Of a stretch of 64,000 nucleotides of DNA, positions 1-10,545 are shown piece after piece. The DNA lies in contig JARWZO010000030.1 in assembly GCA_029866325.1 (NCBI GenBank), positions 1 to 64,000 of the forward strand, written 5' to 3'. Every line of letters starts with the position of its first letter. Position 1 is the stretch's first letter. Both the position numbers and the translations under genes were made by a program. The notes under the pieces are model-generated. The model made no database searches. It saw only the letters and a list, made by a program, of their open reading frames with translations, and had not been told where the DNA came from. The DNA is from Fluviicola sp. GTDB lineage: Bacteria; Bacteroidota; Bacteroidia; Flavobacteriales_D; Crocinitomicaceae.

Positions 1-25
1 GGCAGTTGCGCTCTTTCTTTTTGTG

Positions 26-98
26 TGGAACCACCGAGATTCGAACTCGAATGAAAGGATTTTCAGTCCTTCGCCTTGACCAACTTGGCTATAGTTCC
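26..98 (-). tRNA. tRNA-Phe (anticodon GAA)
   Basis: Read on the minus strand the 73-nt segment folds as a cloverleaf. A 7-bp acceptor stem (GGAACTA with TGGTTCC, one U-G pair) is followed by discriminator A at position 26. The anticodon stem AGGA/TCCT closes the loop CTGAAAA, giving anticodon GAA (Phe). The T-arm carries GTTCGAATC. CCA is not encoded. The mature 5' end directly abuts the T-tract of a terminator-like hairpin, so the gene's own promoter is unclear. Confidence 0.95.
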
Positions 99-131
99 AA
101 AACAAAAATCCCCGGACCTTTCGGACCGAGG
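99..131 (-). terminator. terminator-like hairpin directly upstream of tRNA-Phe
   Basis: On the minus strand CCTCGGTCC (131-123), loop GAAA, GGTCCGGGG (118-110) pair with one mismatch and one G-U, followed by ATTTTTGTTTT down to base 99. It probably ends the MBOAT/SGNH transcript. The last T touches base 98, the first base of tRNA-Phe, so it could also act in tRNA 5' processing. Confidence 0.6.
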
Positions 132-285
132 ATCTACAAAAATTATGTAAAAATTCTTTATAGCATGCCTAGACCCGATACCTCCTTGAGACACCAGAAT
201 GTTGAACAGCTAAAAAAGAATTGTTGTTTCATGAGGACAAAACTATGTAAAAAATTGCATGAATGTTTTATTTTTTCAAAAAAAA

Positions 286-1596
286 CTATTTCACCTCATA
301 CTGATGCAACACCCATTGCGCATCTAAAGTCAGCATAGAATCGAGTGAAATATGCTTCTCGGCTGCCTTTTTGGCAATGTTTCCCATCCAGTTTTTATCA
401 CCACGCATACCTTGTTTGAGGAATTCAAGTTTGCGATTATAATTGTTGTTGAGGTAACGTTTGGTAGCCGGATCGCGCAGTACCTTCTCTGCTTTGTCAA
501 TGAAGCCCCAGCCCAAATCAGAAAGATTGGCGTCGGTAGCTAAAATGAGAATGACATCGTGTTTTGCAAGTTGCTCTTTTAAATCTAATTGGTACGTCGC
601 CACAGCCGAGTAAGAACTTTCCGGAAACACCTCCATGTTGTACGACCAGAAATGATAATTGGAAAAACACCTTGAGAAGAAGCGGTCAATTCCCCAAAAA
701 TAACTATCGCCAATTGCCAATACAGGCAGTTTTGATCGCTCCTTAACACCAATTTCTCGAATGTTCGGATAAGCCATTTCAGGAAGCGGTGGATTTTTCA
801 TCAGGTTCAATAACACCAATAAATCAATATCGGTATCATACGCAGGATGCAACGAAACTCCACTCCAGCTATTGTCTACAATTTCAACTCCGTATAAATG
901 CTCAAGGTAACTGGTGATAGAATCGTTAGCTAGTGCCGCCCCATAATGACTCCAATGAATGCCATACTTCGCAAACAACGGATAAGTCGCTTTCTTTTTT
1001 TCGTTCTTTAAGTAGTGATACAAATCAATGTAATTGATTCCCTGCGATTTGAGTTCGTTCAGATATCCCCTTATATTGGTATAATAACCTTGCGTTGCGG
1101 ATCCTTTCGGTAAGAATTCCGGATAAAACGACGCTTTTCCAGGAGCCAGCACAACGATTACCGATTTGTGGTACGGAGCCAGCTGATCTTGAATAAAGCG
1201 CAATTTGGTTACCTGATCTTTGATGAGCACATCCCCGATGAAGTCTCTTCCTAGATAAGCATCCAAGTGTTTTCTATCGTAGAGATAACCGTTTTGACCC
1301 TCAAAAACCGCAGGAGCATTGATCTTATCAAAACAGGTATAATCGATTTGATGGTGGAGACGAATAAGAAATTCGCGAAAGCCGAAATGTTGCGTCAGAT
1401 ACTTTTCTTCGCTCTTTTGATAGCTTTCATCCAGCCAATTGGAAACGGTGAGTTCTACTCGCGGTGCTTCCTCTATTACGCCATCTAAGGGTTTTAAATC
1501 AAAGACTGGAAACAAGGTTTGAACCAAGGGGAATAACAGCACGATCATGATCGCAACCAATAAGCCTTTTCGCAGTATGTTGGAACGCGTTTTCAT
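286..1596 (-). CDS. SGNH/AlgX-AlgJ-like O-acetyltransferase accessory protein
   Basis: A 436-residue protein with one N-terminal membrane anchor (about residues 11-30) and an extracytoplasmic remainder. It resembles the AlgJ/AlgX-like SGNH-fold proteins that work with MBOAT acyltransferases. GDSYFW near residue 295 fits the catalytic Ser block I, and YGIHWSHYG near residue 210 resembles the conserved His region of these proteins. Its start codon overlaps the stop of the upstream MBOAT gene by one base (TGATG), so the two are translationally coupled. By family knowledge the pair moves acyl, probably acetyl, groups across the membrane onto a cell-surface polysaccharide; the acceptor cannot be told from sequence. 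A terminator-like hairpin follows about 155 bases downstream. Confidence 0.8.
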   Translation of the reverse strand: MKTRSNILRKGLLVAIMIVLLFPLVQTLFPVFDLKPLDGVIEEAPRVELTVSNWLDESYQKSEEKYLTQHFGFREFLIRLHHQIDYTCFDKINAPAVFEGQNGYLYDRKHLDAYLGRDFIGDVLIKDQVTKLRFIQDQLAPYHKSVIVVLAPGKASFYPEFLPKGSATQGYYTNIRGYLNELKSQGINYIDLYHYLKNEKKKATYPLFAKYGIHWSHYGAALANDSITSYLEHLYGVEIVDNSWSGVSLHPAYDTDIDLLVLLNLMKNPPLPEMAYPNIREIGVKERSKLPVLAIGDSYFWGIDRFFSRCFSNYHFWSYNMEVFPESSYSAVATYQLDLKEQLAKHDVILILATDANLSDLGWGFIDKAEKVLRDPATKRYLNNNYNRKLEFLKQGMRGDKNWMGNIAKKAAEKHISLDSMLTLDAQWVLHQYEVK

Positions 1597-3020
1597 CAGA
1601 ACTGAAAATAAATGAACGGATTAAAATCTCCGGAAATTAAAAAGCCGGCTGAGAGGATAAGAAGCGCTAAGCTAGCGAATGTATAGATCAAATGACCTGA
1701 ATCGGTTTGCTTATCAGCGTAAAGAGCATTCCCCCAATTGCGTCCGGTTTTCCAGATTCCGGCAAAGGAAAGCACAGCGGCAAGAATGATGAAAAAGTAG
1801 AATTTAAAGTCAAAAACCGTTTGTGATACGGCATCGTTTGGAAAGAGTTGACCAAAGTAATTGAAAGCAGCATCGAGCCCTTTTATGTTGAAAAATACGC
1901 AACCAATCACCACGATCAGGAAGGTAACAGCGATCCGTAAAATGCGACCTACCTTTTCATAAAACTTCAATAAAAACAGACGCTCCAGAATCATAAAAAG
2001 GCCGTGGTAGAGTCCCCAAAGCACAAAATTCCAAGAAGCACCATGCCACAATCCCGACAAGAGAAAGACCAATCCCAAGTTAAAATACAAGCGTTTTTTC
2101 GAGTCAACGCGATTGCCGCCTAACGGAATATAAAGGTAATCTTTCATCCACTTTCCAAGTGAAATGTGCCAGCGCGTCCAGAATTCGGTAACGGAAGTTG
2201 AAATATAAGGACTGTTGAAATTTTCAGGAATTGTGAACCCAAGCATCTTCGCTAAACCAATCGCCATGTCTGAGTAACCCGAAAAATCAAAGTACAATTG
2301 AAATGCAAAGGCTATTAAACCAAACCAAGCTGTATAGGAATCAAGCAGTTCAAAATCCATTGCGAAAACGACTTTGGTATACAGTCCGATCTGATTGGCA
2401 ACCAATACTTTTTTTGCCAGACCGATACAGAATCTGTAAAATCCATTGAGCCTATGATCGCTAGTTTCAAAAGCTGACCTGTCTTTAATTTGATGCGCGA
2501 TGGTGCGAAACGGGATTATCGGCCCCACAATGAGTTTGGGAAACAACAAAATGTAAAGCAGGTAGTTGAAGAAATTGTCGAGTGGTTTCTGGTCGCCTCT
2601 GTAAACATCCAACACATAAGTGATGGATTCAAAAACGAAGAACGAAATCCCTATAGGAAGCCCGATTTCTGTCCAACCAACTTCCTGAATACCACATTGA
2701 TTCAGTAGTTCATTGAAACTTCCCACAAAGAAATTGGCGTATTTAAAAACGGCTAGTAAGCCTATGTTCAGCGCTAATGAGGCAATGAGGATGCGTTTCT
2801 TTTTCCGGGCGTCGCTCTGCAAACTCATCCATTTCACTAAGAAAAAATCGATGGCGGTGGTCGCTAAAAGCAAGAAGATAAATCTGGGTGCTCCCCAACT
2901 AAAAAAGAAAATACTTGCAACAAGGATGACTGGATTTTTCAGCTTTTTTCCTACCAAAAAATAGACCAGTAGAAAGATGGGTAAGAAGTAGACCAAGAAG
3001 TAGCTGCTGCTGAAAACCAT
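1596..3020 (-). CDS. MBOAT family O-acyltransferase (AlgI-like)
   Basis: A 474-residue polytopic membrane protein of the MBOAT/AlgI/DltB family. It carries the family core: FFVFESITYVLDVYRG, then FDFSGYSDMAIGLAKMLGF and TEFWTRWHISLGKWMKDYLYIP, then SGLWHGASWNFVLWGLYHG with the conserved His. Length is normal for AlgI. It is expected to take acyl groups from a cytoplasmic donor and pass them across the inner membrane for O-acylation of an exported glycan, together with the SGNH-type protein encoded immediately downstream (1-base overlap). On the minus strand a weak -7 box TATCTTCG lies about 20 bases before the ATG. The polysaccharide substrate is unknown. Confidence 0.88.
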   Translation of the reverse strand: MVFSSSYFLVYFLPIFLLVYFLVGKKLKNPVILVASIFFFSWGAPRFIFLLLATTAIDFFLVKWMSLQSDARKKKRILIASLALNIGLLAVFKYANFFVGSFNELLNQCGIQEVGWTEIGLPIGISFFVFESITYVLDVYRGDQKPLDNFFNYLLYILLFPKLIVGPIIPFRTIAHQIKDRSAFETSDHRLNGFYRFCIGLAKKVLVANQIGLYTKVVFAMDFELLDSYTAWFGLIAFAFQLYFDFSGYSDMAIGLAKMLGFTIPENFNSPYISTSVTEFWTRWHISLGKWMKDYLYIPLGGNRVDSKKRLYFNLGLVFLLSGLWHGASWNFVLWGLYHGLFMILERLFLLKFYEKVGRILRIAVTFLIVVIGCVFFNIKGLDAAFNYFGQLFPNDAVSQTVFDFKFYFFIILAAVLSFAGIWKTGRNWGNALYADKQTDSGHLIYTFASLALLILSAGFLISGDFNPFIYFQF

Positions 3021-3153
3021 AGTTGTTTTTGAGGTGACGAAGATACTATTTTTCTTATTGTTGAAAGGTTTGCTTGAAAAGACTGGGTTGTTTAAAAAAT
3101 AGATTTCTACAGGTTTTATCGAGTCTTAAATCACTGGTATAAAAGCAATTAAA

Positions 3154-3178
3154 TTCCGTAATATTGCGGGATTACTGA
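3154..3178. repeat. 25-bp dispersed repeat, copy 1 (CGTAATATTGC family)
   Basis: The 25-mer starting TTCCGTAATATTGCGG and ending GATTACTGA is identical to bases 52182-52206. The core CGTAATATTGC also occurs in the perfect inverted repeat at 58696-58758. GTAAT and ATTAC inside the unit can pair as a short hairpin. It lies between the divergent ends of the groEL trailer and the MBOAT promoter region. The rest of the gap 3021-3202 shows no gene. Confidence 0.75.
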
Positions 3179-3202
3179 AGAAATTTAACCTGAATAAAAA
3201 CG

Positions 3203-3228
3203 AAAAATCGCCAACCTAAGGCTGACGA
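3203..3228 (-). terminator. Rho-independent terminator of the groESL transcript
   Basis: On the minus strand TCGTCAGCC, loop TTA and GGTTGGCGA form a 9-bp stem with two G-U pairs (bases 3228-3208), followed by TTTTT (3207-3203). It lies about 110 bases after the groEL stop. The intervening trailer 3240-3330 is unusually GC-rich for this genome. Confidence 0.7.
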
Positions 3229-3337
3229 CTTCTCTTATATATTGCCGTTCCGTTCTATCCTCATCCGCCTAACGTGGACAAGGGAAGAAGGCCCGAGAAA
3301 CCCGACTCACCGAAGCGCGTCGAGTATAAATCCTGGA

Positions 3338-4990
<1,653 letters not shown>

Positions 4991-4994
4991 TTAA

Positions 4995-5273
4995 TTATCC
5001 GATAATTCCGTAAACGTCAGACTCTTTCATAATAATGTAAGTCGTACCGTCTAATTTGATTTCCGTTCCTGCGTATTGACCGTACATTACGGTATCTCCT
5101 ACTTTCACAGTCATCGGTTCGTCTTTTTTACCATTTCCCGCTGCGATCACTTTTCCACGTAAAGGTTTCTCCTTCGCTGTATCCGGAATGATTATACCAC
5201 TTGCGGTAACTTGCTCTGCCGGCGCCGGTTCAATCAGAACCCTATCTGCCAAAGGTTTAAATGTTGTAGACAT
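4995..5273 (-). CDS. groES: co-chaperonin GroES (10 kDa)
   Basis: A 92-residue GroES, the heptameric lid of the GroEL chamber. The N-terminal [10 protein letters not shown], the mobile-loop region around TASGIIIP, and the C-terminal [17 protein letters not shown] / [13 protein letters not shown] are all typical. It is the first gene of groES-groEL. The 176-base gap to secG holds a 12-bp perfect inverted repeat and a weaker TGCCAA/TTGGCA inverted repeat. No CIRCE element (TTAGCACTC-N9-GAGTGCTAA) is seen, so heat-shock control, if present, must use another signal. Confidence 0.97.
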   Translation of the reverse strand: MSTTFKPLADRVLIEPAPAEQVTASGIIIPDTAKEKPLRGKVIAAGNGKKDEPMTVKVGDTVMYGQYAGTEIKLDGTTYIIMKESDVYGIIG

Positions 5274-5383
5274 ATTCGAATTATTTTAGAAAATTTAAAG
5301 TTTGTTGCTCCGCAACTGTCGAAGATTGTGCCAAGCACGCTTTGGCAGACATTTTTTCAGTTTTAGAACCGAATACAATAAAA

Positions 5384-5412
5384 AATGTCAGTATGCGTGA
5401 CATACTGACATT
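5384..5412. promoter_or_regulatory. 12-bp perfect inverted repeat between secG and groES
   Basis: AATGTCAGTATG (5384-5395), five-base loop, CATACTGACATT (5401-5412) is an exact inverted repeat. On the minus strand it is followed by TTTTTTATTG, so it could terminate the secG transcript. Its position about 110 bases before groES also suits an operator for groESL. A second repeat TGCCAA/TTGGCA lies at 5329-5347. The sequence cannot decide between terminator and operator. Confidence 0.6.
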
Positions 5413-5449
5413 CGATATCATTGAGCTAAAATTAGCTTCGAGTTGTATC

Positions 5450-5782
5450 TTATTGATTTTGGGTACCCTGACCTTGCTGGTTTCCGCCTTGTTGACCGCC
5501 GGTACCACCTTGACCTTGTTCTTTTCCTGTTTCACCACCACCCGGACGCTCTGCTTTCTCCGGAGTCATTATCACGGTAAGAGCAATACTTAACACCATG
5601 ATTGCAGCAGCCAATGACCAAGTTGCTTTCTCGATGAAATCATTCGTACGTTGCACACCGCCCAATTGCTGAGCCGCACCGAAATCGGAAGACAAACCTC
5701 CACCTTTAGGGTTTTGAACAAATACGACAACCACGAGCAAAACACTCGCTAAAATAATGATGATTGAAATGAGACCTGTCAT
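5450..5782 (-). CDS. secG: preprotein translocase subunit SecG
   Basis: A 110-residue SecG, the small membrane subunit of the SecYEG channel. Two membrane segments (about residues 3-22 and 53-72) flank the conserved cytoplasmic loop [12 protein letters not shown]. The tail after residue 75 is low-complexity Gly/Gln (repeats of GGQQGG type), a common feature of Bacteroidota SecG. The gene sits two bases after the TPR gene in the miaB-lptE-secG-groESL order that is conserved in this phylum. It probably belongs to the same transcript as lptE and ends at the inverted repeat 5384-5412. Confidence 0.93.
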   Translation of the reverse strand: MTGLISIIIILASVLLVVVVFVQNPKGGGLSSDFGAAQQLGGVQRTNDFIEKATWSLAAAIMVLSIALTVIMTPEKAERPGGGETGKEQGQGGTGGQQGGNQQGQGTQNQ

Positions 5783-5784
5783 TG

Positions 5785-6711
5785 TTATGATGTTATTTTT
5801 TTCTTTAATTCTTCAATTCGGACTGCAAATAAAAGCTTTTTTTCTGGAAACGCCAACATCAATTGATGATAAACATGAATTGCCTTCGGATAATTGCCCT
5901 GAGCAGCGTAAATTTTGGCCAATGTTTCGGAAACAGGAATGGTTTCTTCGTCTAAACTTTCCTTCGCTTTTTTAGGCGGAGAGAAGAATTCAGTTTTCCC
6001 GCGGCTGATCGTTGGTTCTTCTTTTATGAAATGTTCGATGATCTCATCAACTTTGCGCTTTTCAGGAGTTTTGGGTGCCTGTTCTCCTGTTTTTTGTTCG
6101 CTGCTTTTAAGCCATGAAGTAAACGAACGTTTTTCACCCGGTTCGTGAAAAGCTTCATTCTCATTCTGATTCTCAATAACTTCCTCAACTACCTCTTCTT
6201 TCTGTAGTTCAATAACCGGTACTTCTACTTCCGGAATCTCAAAATGCTGTTCGAGCGTGAAGGCTTCGGTAATGGTGTCGAAATCGGATTCAACTACAGT
6301 TTCTACAGGTGTTTCAGGTGTTTTTTCAGTTGCTGAAACGGACTCTTCAATCGGTTCTTCTTTTTCTTCTGGAAGAATTTCCGACACAGGCTCTTCAACC
6401 TGAATTTCTTGAGCTATTTCTACTGTTTCTTCGATTGTTTCCATTGATTCAACCACATCGGAATCGGATCCTGCCAGTCCGGAGGAATTGACCAGCTGAT
6501 ACAACTGTGCGCGATCATTCAACCGATATGCATGCTGCTGCAAAGCTGTGTCCAGATCAATCGATTTTCCGTTTGCCAACGCTGTGAGGTAAAGCAAAGA
6601 AAAAACCGCGGCGTACGGATGTTTTTCGCTCAATGCCTTTAATGCAGGAGCATCGCCCAATGTCAAAGCAGCAGGATTTGAAATGTAATGCGAAACTTGT
6701 TCCAGATTCAT
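5785..6711 (-). CDS. TPR-containing acidic protein between lptE and secG
   Basis: A 308-residue cytoplasmic protein of unknown function, with no signal peptide. The N-terminal ~90 residues ([13 protein letters not shown]... to YQLVNSSGL) form a helical domain. Residues about 95-200 are very acidic, rich in Glu, Val and Pro, and probably disordered. The C-terminus ([21 protein letters not shown] followed by a second helix) is one tetratricopeptide repeat. Genes of this shape sit at this place in many Bacteroidota, three bases after lptE and two before secG, which suggests a role near envelope biogenesis; that is inference from context only. Confidence 0.72.
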   Translation of the reverse strand: MNLEQVSHYISNPAALTLGDAPALKALSEKHPYAAVFSLLYLTALANGKSIDLDTALQQHAYRLNDRAQLYQLVNSSGLAGSDSDVVESMETIEETVEIAQEIQVEEPVSEILPEEKEEPIEESVSATEKTPETPVETVVESDFDTITEAFTLEQHFEIPEVEVPVIELQKEEVVEEVIENQNENEAFHEPGEKRSFTSWLKSSEQKTGEQAPKTPEKRKVDEIIEHFIKEEPTISRGKTEFFSPPKKAKESLDEETIPVSETLAKIYAAQGNYPKAIHVYHQLMLAFPEKKLLFAVRIEELKKKITS

Positions 6712-6714
6712 AAC

Positions 6715-7224
6715 TTACCAGTTTGAGCGTAATTTATTAATGACATCCTGCACAATCTGCTGATTGATCAATTCAAGTAATTGACTTTCAACATCGGCCA
6801 ATTGTTGCGATGCGTCGTAATCGGCAAATCGTGTGCTGGTCATTTGCATCTTCTCCAATCCCTTGGTGGGTGTAATGATTGTAAAATTCACCGAAACGGT
6901 AAGCCTGTTTTTCTGTGCGTTATCGCCATTGGTAAGGGCTTGCGGAGTGGTGTTGTAGCTATTTACAGTTCCTGAAATCTGTACATCAGCATCGTCGATT
7001 CGCGTAAGCATTTTCAACCGCGTATTGTTCTGAATACCGTTTCGCAACGATTCAGTGAGCGTAGCGTTGTAATTGGCAGGAGCAGTAGCCGCGTTCAGTT
7101 CAAGTGGGGTGATGTAAAAATCTTTCCACTCTTCAGGCATACTGTCGTCCACAAAACCAACGCGAGTCGGCCAGCAACTAGACAACGATCCTAAAACAAC
7201 AATTATCATTAAGTATTTCATCAT
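6715..7224 (-). CDS. lptE: LPS-assembly lipoprotein LptE
   Basis: A 169-residue lipoprotein with a short signal sequence ending in the lipobox LSSC (Cys17). The rest has the LptE pattern: an alternating alpha/beta region with NGIQNNTRLKML and a C-terminal helix ending in QQIVQDVINKLRSNW. LptE plugs the LptD barrel that delivers lipopolysaccharide to the outer leaflet. The gene lies between the sigma54 activator and the TPR gene. The gap to the activator gene (113 bases) contains a small GGGAGG palindrome and a low-complexity stretch. Confidence 0.85.
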   Translation of the reverse strand: MMKYLMIIVVLGSLSSCWPTRVGFVDDSMPEEWKDFYITPLELNAATAPANYNATLTESLRNGIQNNTRLKMLTRIDDADVQISGTVNSYNTTPQALTNGDNAQKNRLTVSVNFTIITPTKGLEKMQMTSTRFADYDASQQLADVESQLLELINQQIVQDVINKLRSNW

Positions 7225-7241
7225 ATCTACCTTTACGTTCT

Positions 7242-7337
7242 CCTCCCTTGAGGGAGGGTAGGGAGGGTGGCCATCTTTATAATTTTCAATTTTACATTTT
7301 CAATTCTTGATAATTTCTCAATTGATAATTCACCTAA
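7242..7337. repeat. small palindrome plus CAATT-rich low-complexity stretch
   Basis: CCTCCCT-TG-AGGGAGG (7242-7257) is a perfect 7-bp palindrome, followed by GGTAGGGAGGGTGG and then an AT-rich stretch with repeated TTTTCAATT and TTGATAATT words. It separates the sigma54-activator gene from lptE. It looks like degenerate intergenic repeat sequence, not a gene. Confidence 0.45.
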
Positions 7338-8582
7338 TCACCCATTAATATCATACTCCTTAATCTTCCTGTACAATGTTCGTTCCGAAATTCCCAGTTC
7401 CTCGGCAGCGTGTTTTCTGCGTCCGCGGTGTTTATCCAATGCTTTTTGAATCAATTCCTTTTCACGGTCTTCCAACGACAACGATTCTTGCACTTCTTCG
7501 TGAATCTCAAAATCTTCCGTTTGATCTTCCACACGATACGTCGGAGCAGGTTCTACTTTTGCCGGAACAGTTGGCAATAAACGCGGTTCGGCAATGCCAA
7601 CATCACTGTACATGCGGTTTACCATTGCAGCCTGATCGTTTGATAAATTAAAATCGCCTTGCTGATTGAGCAATTCCACAACCAGTTTTTTCAGATCGTT
7701 CAAGTCGTTCTTCATGTCGAACAAAAACTTGTACATCAATTCGCGCTCGTCAAATTTTGTTTCGTGCGAACCAACCAATGAGGGTAGTTGTTCCTCCGGA
7801 CCCGGCAAATACTGTTGTAAACGCAATAAATCGATATCACGTGTTTGCTCGATCACTGAAATTTGTTCTACCAAGTTTTTCAGCTGACGGATATTCCCCG
7901 GCCAGTTGTATGAATTCAGCAATTCTACTGCGTCAGCCGTGAGTTTGATCGTCGGCATGCGGTATTTGTCGGCAAAGTCGCTGGCAAATTTCCGGAACAA
8001 CAAGTAGATATCTTCATTTCTGCTACGAAGCGGGGGCAACGCTATGGGAACAGTGCTCAAACGATACAACAAATCTTCTCGGAATTTTCCGGTGGAAATG
8101 GCTCGTTGCATGTTTTCATTGGTTGCGGCTACTACGCGAACATTGGTTTTGATCACTTTTGATGAACCCACGCGAATGAACTCGCCCGTTTCCAATACGC
8201 GCAACAAGCGGACTTGTGTTTGCATGGGCAATTCGGCGACTTCATCCAGAAAAATGGTTCCGCCGTCGGCTACTTCAAAATAACCTTGTCTGCTACCGGT
8301 AGCTCCGGTAAACGATCCTTTTTCGTGACCGAATAACTCAGAGTCGATAGTTCCTTCCGGAATCGCGCCACAGTTAACGGCAATGTATTCGGCGTGTTTG
8401 CGTGAACTCAATTGGTGTATGACCTGCGGAATGATTTCCTTTCCTGTTCCACTTTCGCCGGTTACCAAAACTGAAATATCCGTGGGAGCAACTTGTATGG
8501 CTACTTCCAGCGCGCGATTGAGCAGCGGAGCATTTCCGATGATCCCGAATCGTTGTTTGATCTGTTGAACATTCATACTCAT
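7338..8582 (-). CDS. sigma54-dependent Fis-family transcriptional activator
   Basis: A 414-residue enhancer-binding protein made of an AAA+ sigma54 activation domain and a C-terminal Fis-type helix-turn-helix, with no receiver or sensor domain before it. Walker A is GESGTGKE (residues 42-49). The sigma54-contact loop reads GSFTGA instead of the usual GAFTGA. Walker B is [13 protein letters not shown], and the arginine region is [11 protein letters not shown]. The linker (about 270-370) is variable. The HTH is [20 protein letters not shown]. The start codon overlaps the end of miaB by four bases. This activator is conserved next to lptE/secG in Bacteroidota; its targets are unknown. Lack of an input domain suggests control by its own level or by a partner protein. 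Confidence 0.9.
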   Translation of the reverse strand: MSMNVQQIKQRFGIIGNAPLLNRALEVAIQVAPTDISVLVTGESGTGKEIIPQVIHQLSSRKHAEYIAVNCGAIPEGTIDSELFGHEKGSFTGATGSRQGYFEVADGGTIFLDEVAELPMQTQVRLLRVLETGEFIRVGSSKVIKTNVRVVAATNENMQRAISTGKFREDLLYRLSTVPIALPPLRSRNEDIYLLFRKFASDFADKYRMPTIKLTADAVELLNSYNWPGNIRQLKNLVEQISVIEQTRDIDLLRLQQYLPGPEEQLPSLVGSHETKFDERELMYKFLFDMKNDLNDLKKLVVELLNQQGDFNLSNDQAAMVNRMYSDVGIAEPRLLPTVPAKVEPAPTYRVEDQTEDFEIHEEVQESLSLEDREKELIQKALDKHRGRRKHAAEELGISERTLYRKIKEYDING

Positions 8583-10048
8583 GACACCACCAATTTAGCA
8601 GGTTCTTCCACTTGTTCGCCTATCAGCGTTGCCGATGTGCACTCTTTTATTTTTACCCAAACGTAGTCGCCTTTTTTGGCAGTTCCTTTCGGGAAAACTA
8701 CTTTGGTATTGCGTTCGTCGCGGCCCATTAAATCATCTTCCGATTTTTTGGAAACACCTTCAATCAATACTTTATGAACTTCACCGATCTGACGTAAATT
8801 ATTTGCCAGTGAATGACGTAATTGGTTGGCAATAATTTCATCCAAACGACGGCTTTTTAGCTCTTCTGTTACATCGTCTTCAAACTTTCGTTCGGCCAAT
8901 GTTTTCGGACGTTCCGAATATTTATACATGTAAGCAAAATCAAACTGAACTTCGTTTTGCAATGAAAGTGTTGCCTGGTGTTCTTCTTCCGTTTCACCAC
9001 AAAAACCTACGATGATATCCGTTGAAATTCCGCAATTCGGCAAGATGCGTCTGATGGCAGCAATGCGATCCAAGTACCATTCACGGCTGTAACCACGGTT
9101 CATGCGCTGCAATACATCCGAATGTCCGGATTGAACAGGAAGATGAATGTACGGACAGATATTGTCGTATTTCGCCATGACTTCCAATACTTTGTCGGTC
9201 AAATCTTTCGGGTGAGAAGTCGAGAAACGAATGCGCAAATCCGGGTGAATTTGAGCGACCATTTCCATCAATTCCGCAAAATCCGTTGTGGATTGGGTTT
9301 CATCTTTTATGACTCCTTTGCTGCTCATGTTCCAGCGGTAACTATCTACATTCTGTCCCAAAAGCGTCACTTCACGGTAACCGCGATTAAAAATATCGGT
9401 ACATTCCTGAACAATCGTATGCGGATCGCGTGAGCGTTCTCTTCCTCGGGTAAACGGCACCACGCAAAACGAACACATGTTGTCGCATCCGCGGGTAATC
9501 GAAACAAACCCGGAAATTCCTCCTTCATCCAATCGGATCGGGGAAATATCACCGTATGTTTCTTCACGTGAAAGCAATACATTTACCGCCTTCTGTCCAC
9601 CGTTGACTTCGTCTATCATTCCGGGCAATTCGCGGTAGGCATCAGGCCCTGCCACCAAATCAACCAGTTTTTCTTCTTCCAATAAGGATTGTTTCAGACG
9701 CTCGGCCATACAGCCCAATACGCCTACAACCAGCTTGGGTTGCGCCTTTTTTTGTTTTCTGAATTCGGTCAAACGCTTCCGCACACGCATTTCGGCATTA
9801 TCGCGAATAGAACAGGTGTTGATCAGAATCACATCGGCTTCCTCCGAATTTCGAGTAGTTGAATAACCTTCCTTCGCCATAATGGAAGCAACAACTTCGC
9901 TATCCGAAAAATTCATAGCGCAACCGTAGCTTTCAACATACAGTTTTTTGGATCCCTCAGAATGATCGTCCAATACCAATGCTTCTCCTTGTTTTCCTTC
10001 GTCGATTACTTTATTGTTGCCGTGATCGTCAACCATTCTTTTGTGCAT
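8579..10048 (-). CDS. miaB: tRNA-2-methylthio-N6-dimethylallyladenosine synthase MiaB
   Basis: A 489-residue radical-SAM methylthiotransferase that adds a methylthio group to i6A37 of tRNA. The N-terminal UPF0004 domain carries the three Cys of the auxiliary cluster (YGCAMN at residue 43, [17 protein letters not shown]). The radical-SAM CxxxCxxC is [27 protein letters not shown] domain closes the C-terminus. It overlaps the downstream activator gene by four bases and is the first gene of the operon. A consensus promoter precedes it (10061-10092). With that promoter the ATG at 10048 leaves a leader under 10 bases; the in-frame ATG at 10036 is an alternative start. Confidence 0.95.
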   Translation of the reverse strand: MHKRMVDDHGNNKVIDEGKQGEALVLDDHSEGSKKLYVESYGCAMNFSDSEVVASIMAKEGYSTTRNSEEADVILINTCSIRDNAEMRVRKRLTEFRKQKKAQPKLVVGVLGCMAERLKQSLLEEEKLVDLVAGPDAYRELPGMIDEVNGGQKAVNVLLSREETYGDISPIRLDEGGISGFVSITRGCDNMCSFCVVPFTRGRERSRDPHTIVQECTDIFNRGYREVTLLGQNVDSYRWNMSSKGVIKDETQSTTDFAELMEMVAQIHPDLRIRFSTSHPKDLTDKVLEVMAKYDNICPYIHLPVQSGHSDVLQRMNRGYSREWYLDRIAAIRRILPNCGISTDIIVGFCGETEEEHQATLSLQNEVQFDFAYMYKYSERPKTLAERKFEDDVTEELKSRRLDEIIANQLRHSLANNLRQIGEVHKVLIEGVSKKSEDDLMGRDERNTKVVFPKGTAKKGDYVWVKIKECTSATLIGEQVEEPAKLVVS

Positions 10049-10060
10049 TTAGATTGCGTG

Positions 10061-10092
10061 CAAAAATAGCGTTTTTTCAAGTTCATGTCAAA
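10061..10092 (-). promoter_or_regulatory. promoter of the miaB operon
   Basis: On the minus strand TTTG (10092-10089), 20 bases, TATTTTTG (10068-10061) matches the Bacteroidota sigma-A consensus TTTG-N19-21-TAnnTTTG exactly. Transcription should start near 10057, just before the miaB start codon. Confidence 0.75.
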
Positions 10093-10183
10093 ATGTCAGT
10101 CGTAAGTTTAACGGTTTTTTGGAAGTTGATCCAATCCACTTGAAAGAATGGTTTCAAATGAACAATTGGACAAGTGATTTTTA

Positions 10184-10286
10184 GCCACAGATGTCTCAGA
10201 TTTTTACAGATAAAATCTTATGGTAAATCATCTGCTATACGCTGGCGTATAGCTCGAAATCTGTGTAAATCTGAGACATCTGTGGC
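10184..10286. repeat. MITE-like palindromic element, copy A (CCACAGAT family)
   Basis: Perfect 20-bp inverted ends, GCCACAGATGTCTCAGATTT (10184-10203) and its complement (10267-10286), extend inward with two mismatches (TTTTTACAGAT against ATCTGTGTAAA). The centre holds a perfect 9-bp palindrome GCTATACGC-TG-GCGTATAGC (10234-10253). No reading frame. Related elements lie at 46820-46967 and 60041-60146. The remaining gaps 10093-10183 and 10287-10545 show nothing else I can name. Confidence 0.8.
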
Positions 10287-10545
10287 AAACAATTGAATTC
10301 CGCTAATAAACTTTGTGGCCCAGCTCAAATTCTTCTCTATATAATAAGGTATAGAACCGCAGATTTGATTCGATTTTCAAAAGATTTCGATTTTTTTTCA
10401 TCCCAAGGTAAATTTATCCGACAAAATAAACTATCGTTTAAAGGGGCTCTGAACAATCAATCACAACTTGCTGTTTGTTTTTTGAAATGAAAACTTCTTA
10501 TTTTGCACCGCTTTATCGTTTGAAGCCGTTTAATGTTATACCTAC

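Noticed and set aside
5310-5345. sigma54-like TGGCAC...TTGC words upstream of groES on the minus strand
   Set aside because: Twelve bases separate the two boxes where sigma54 promoters have five, so the geometry is wrong.
5281-5541. 86-codon minus-strand frame overlapping the secG end and groES upstream region
   Set aside because: It runs through the inverted repeat 5384-5412 and overlaps secG in another frame; no family resemblance.
10293-10490. 65-codon frame between miaB and topA
   Set aside because: AT-rich, no recognisable domain, no promoter in register; considered non-coding.
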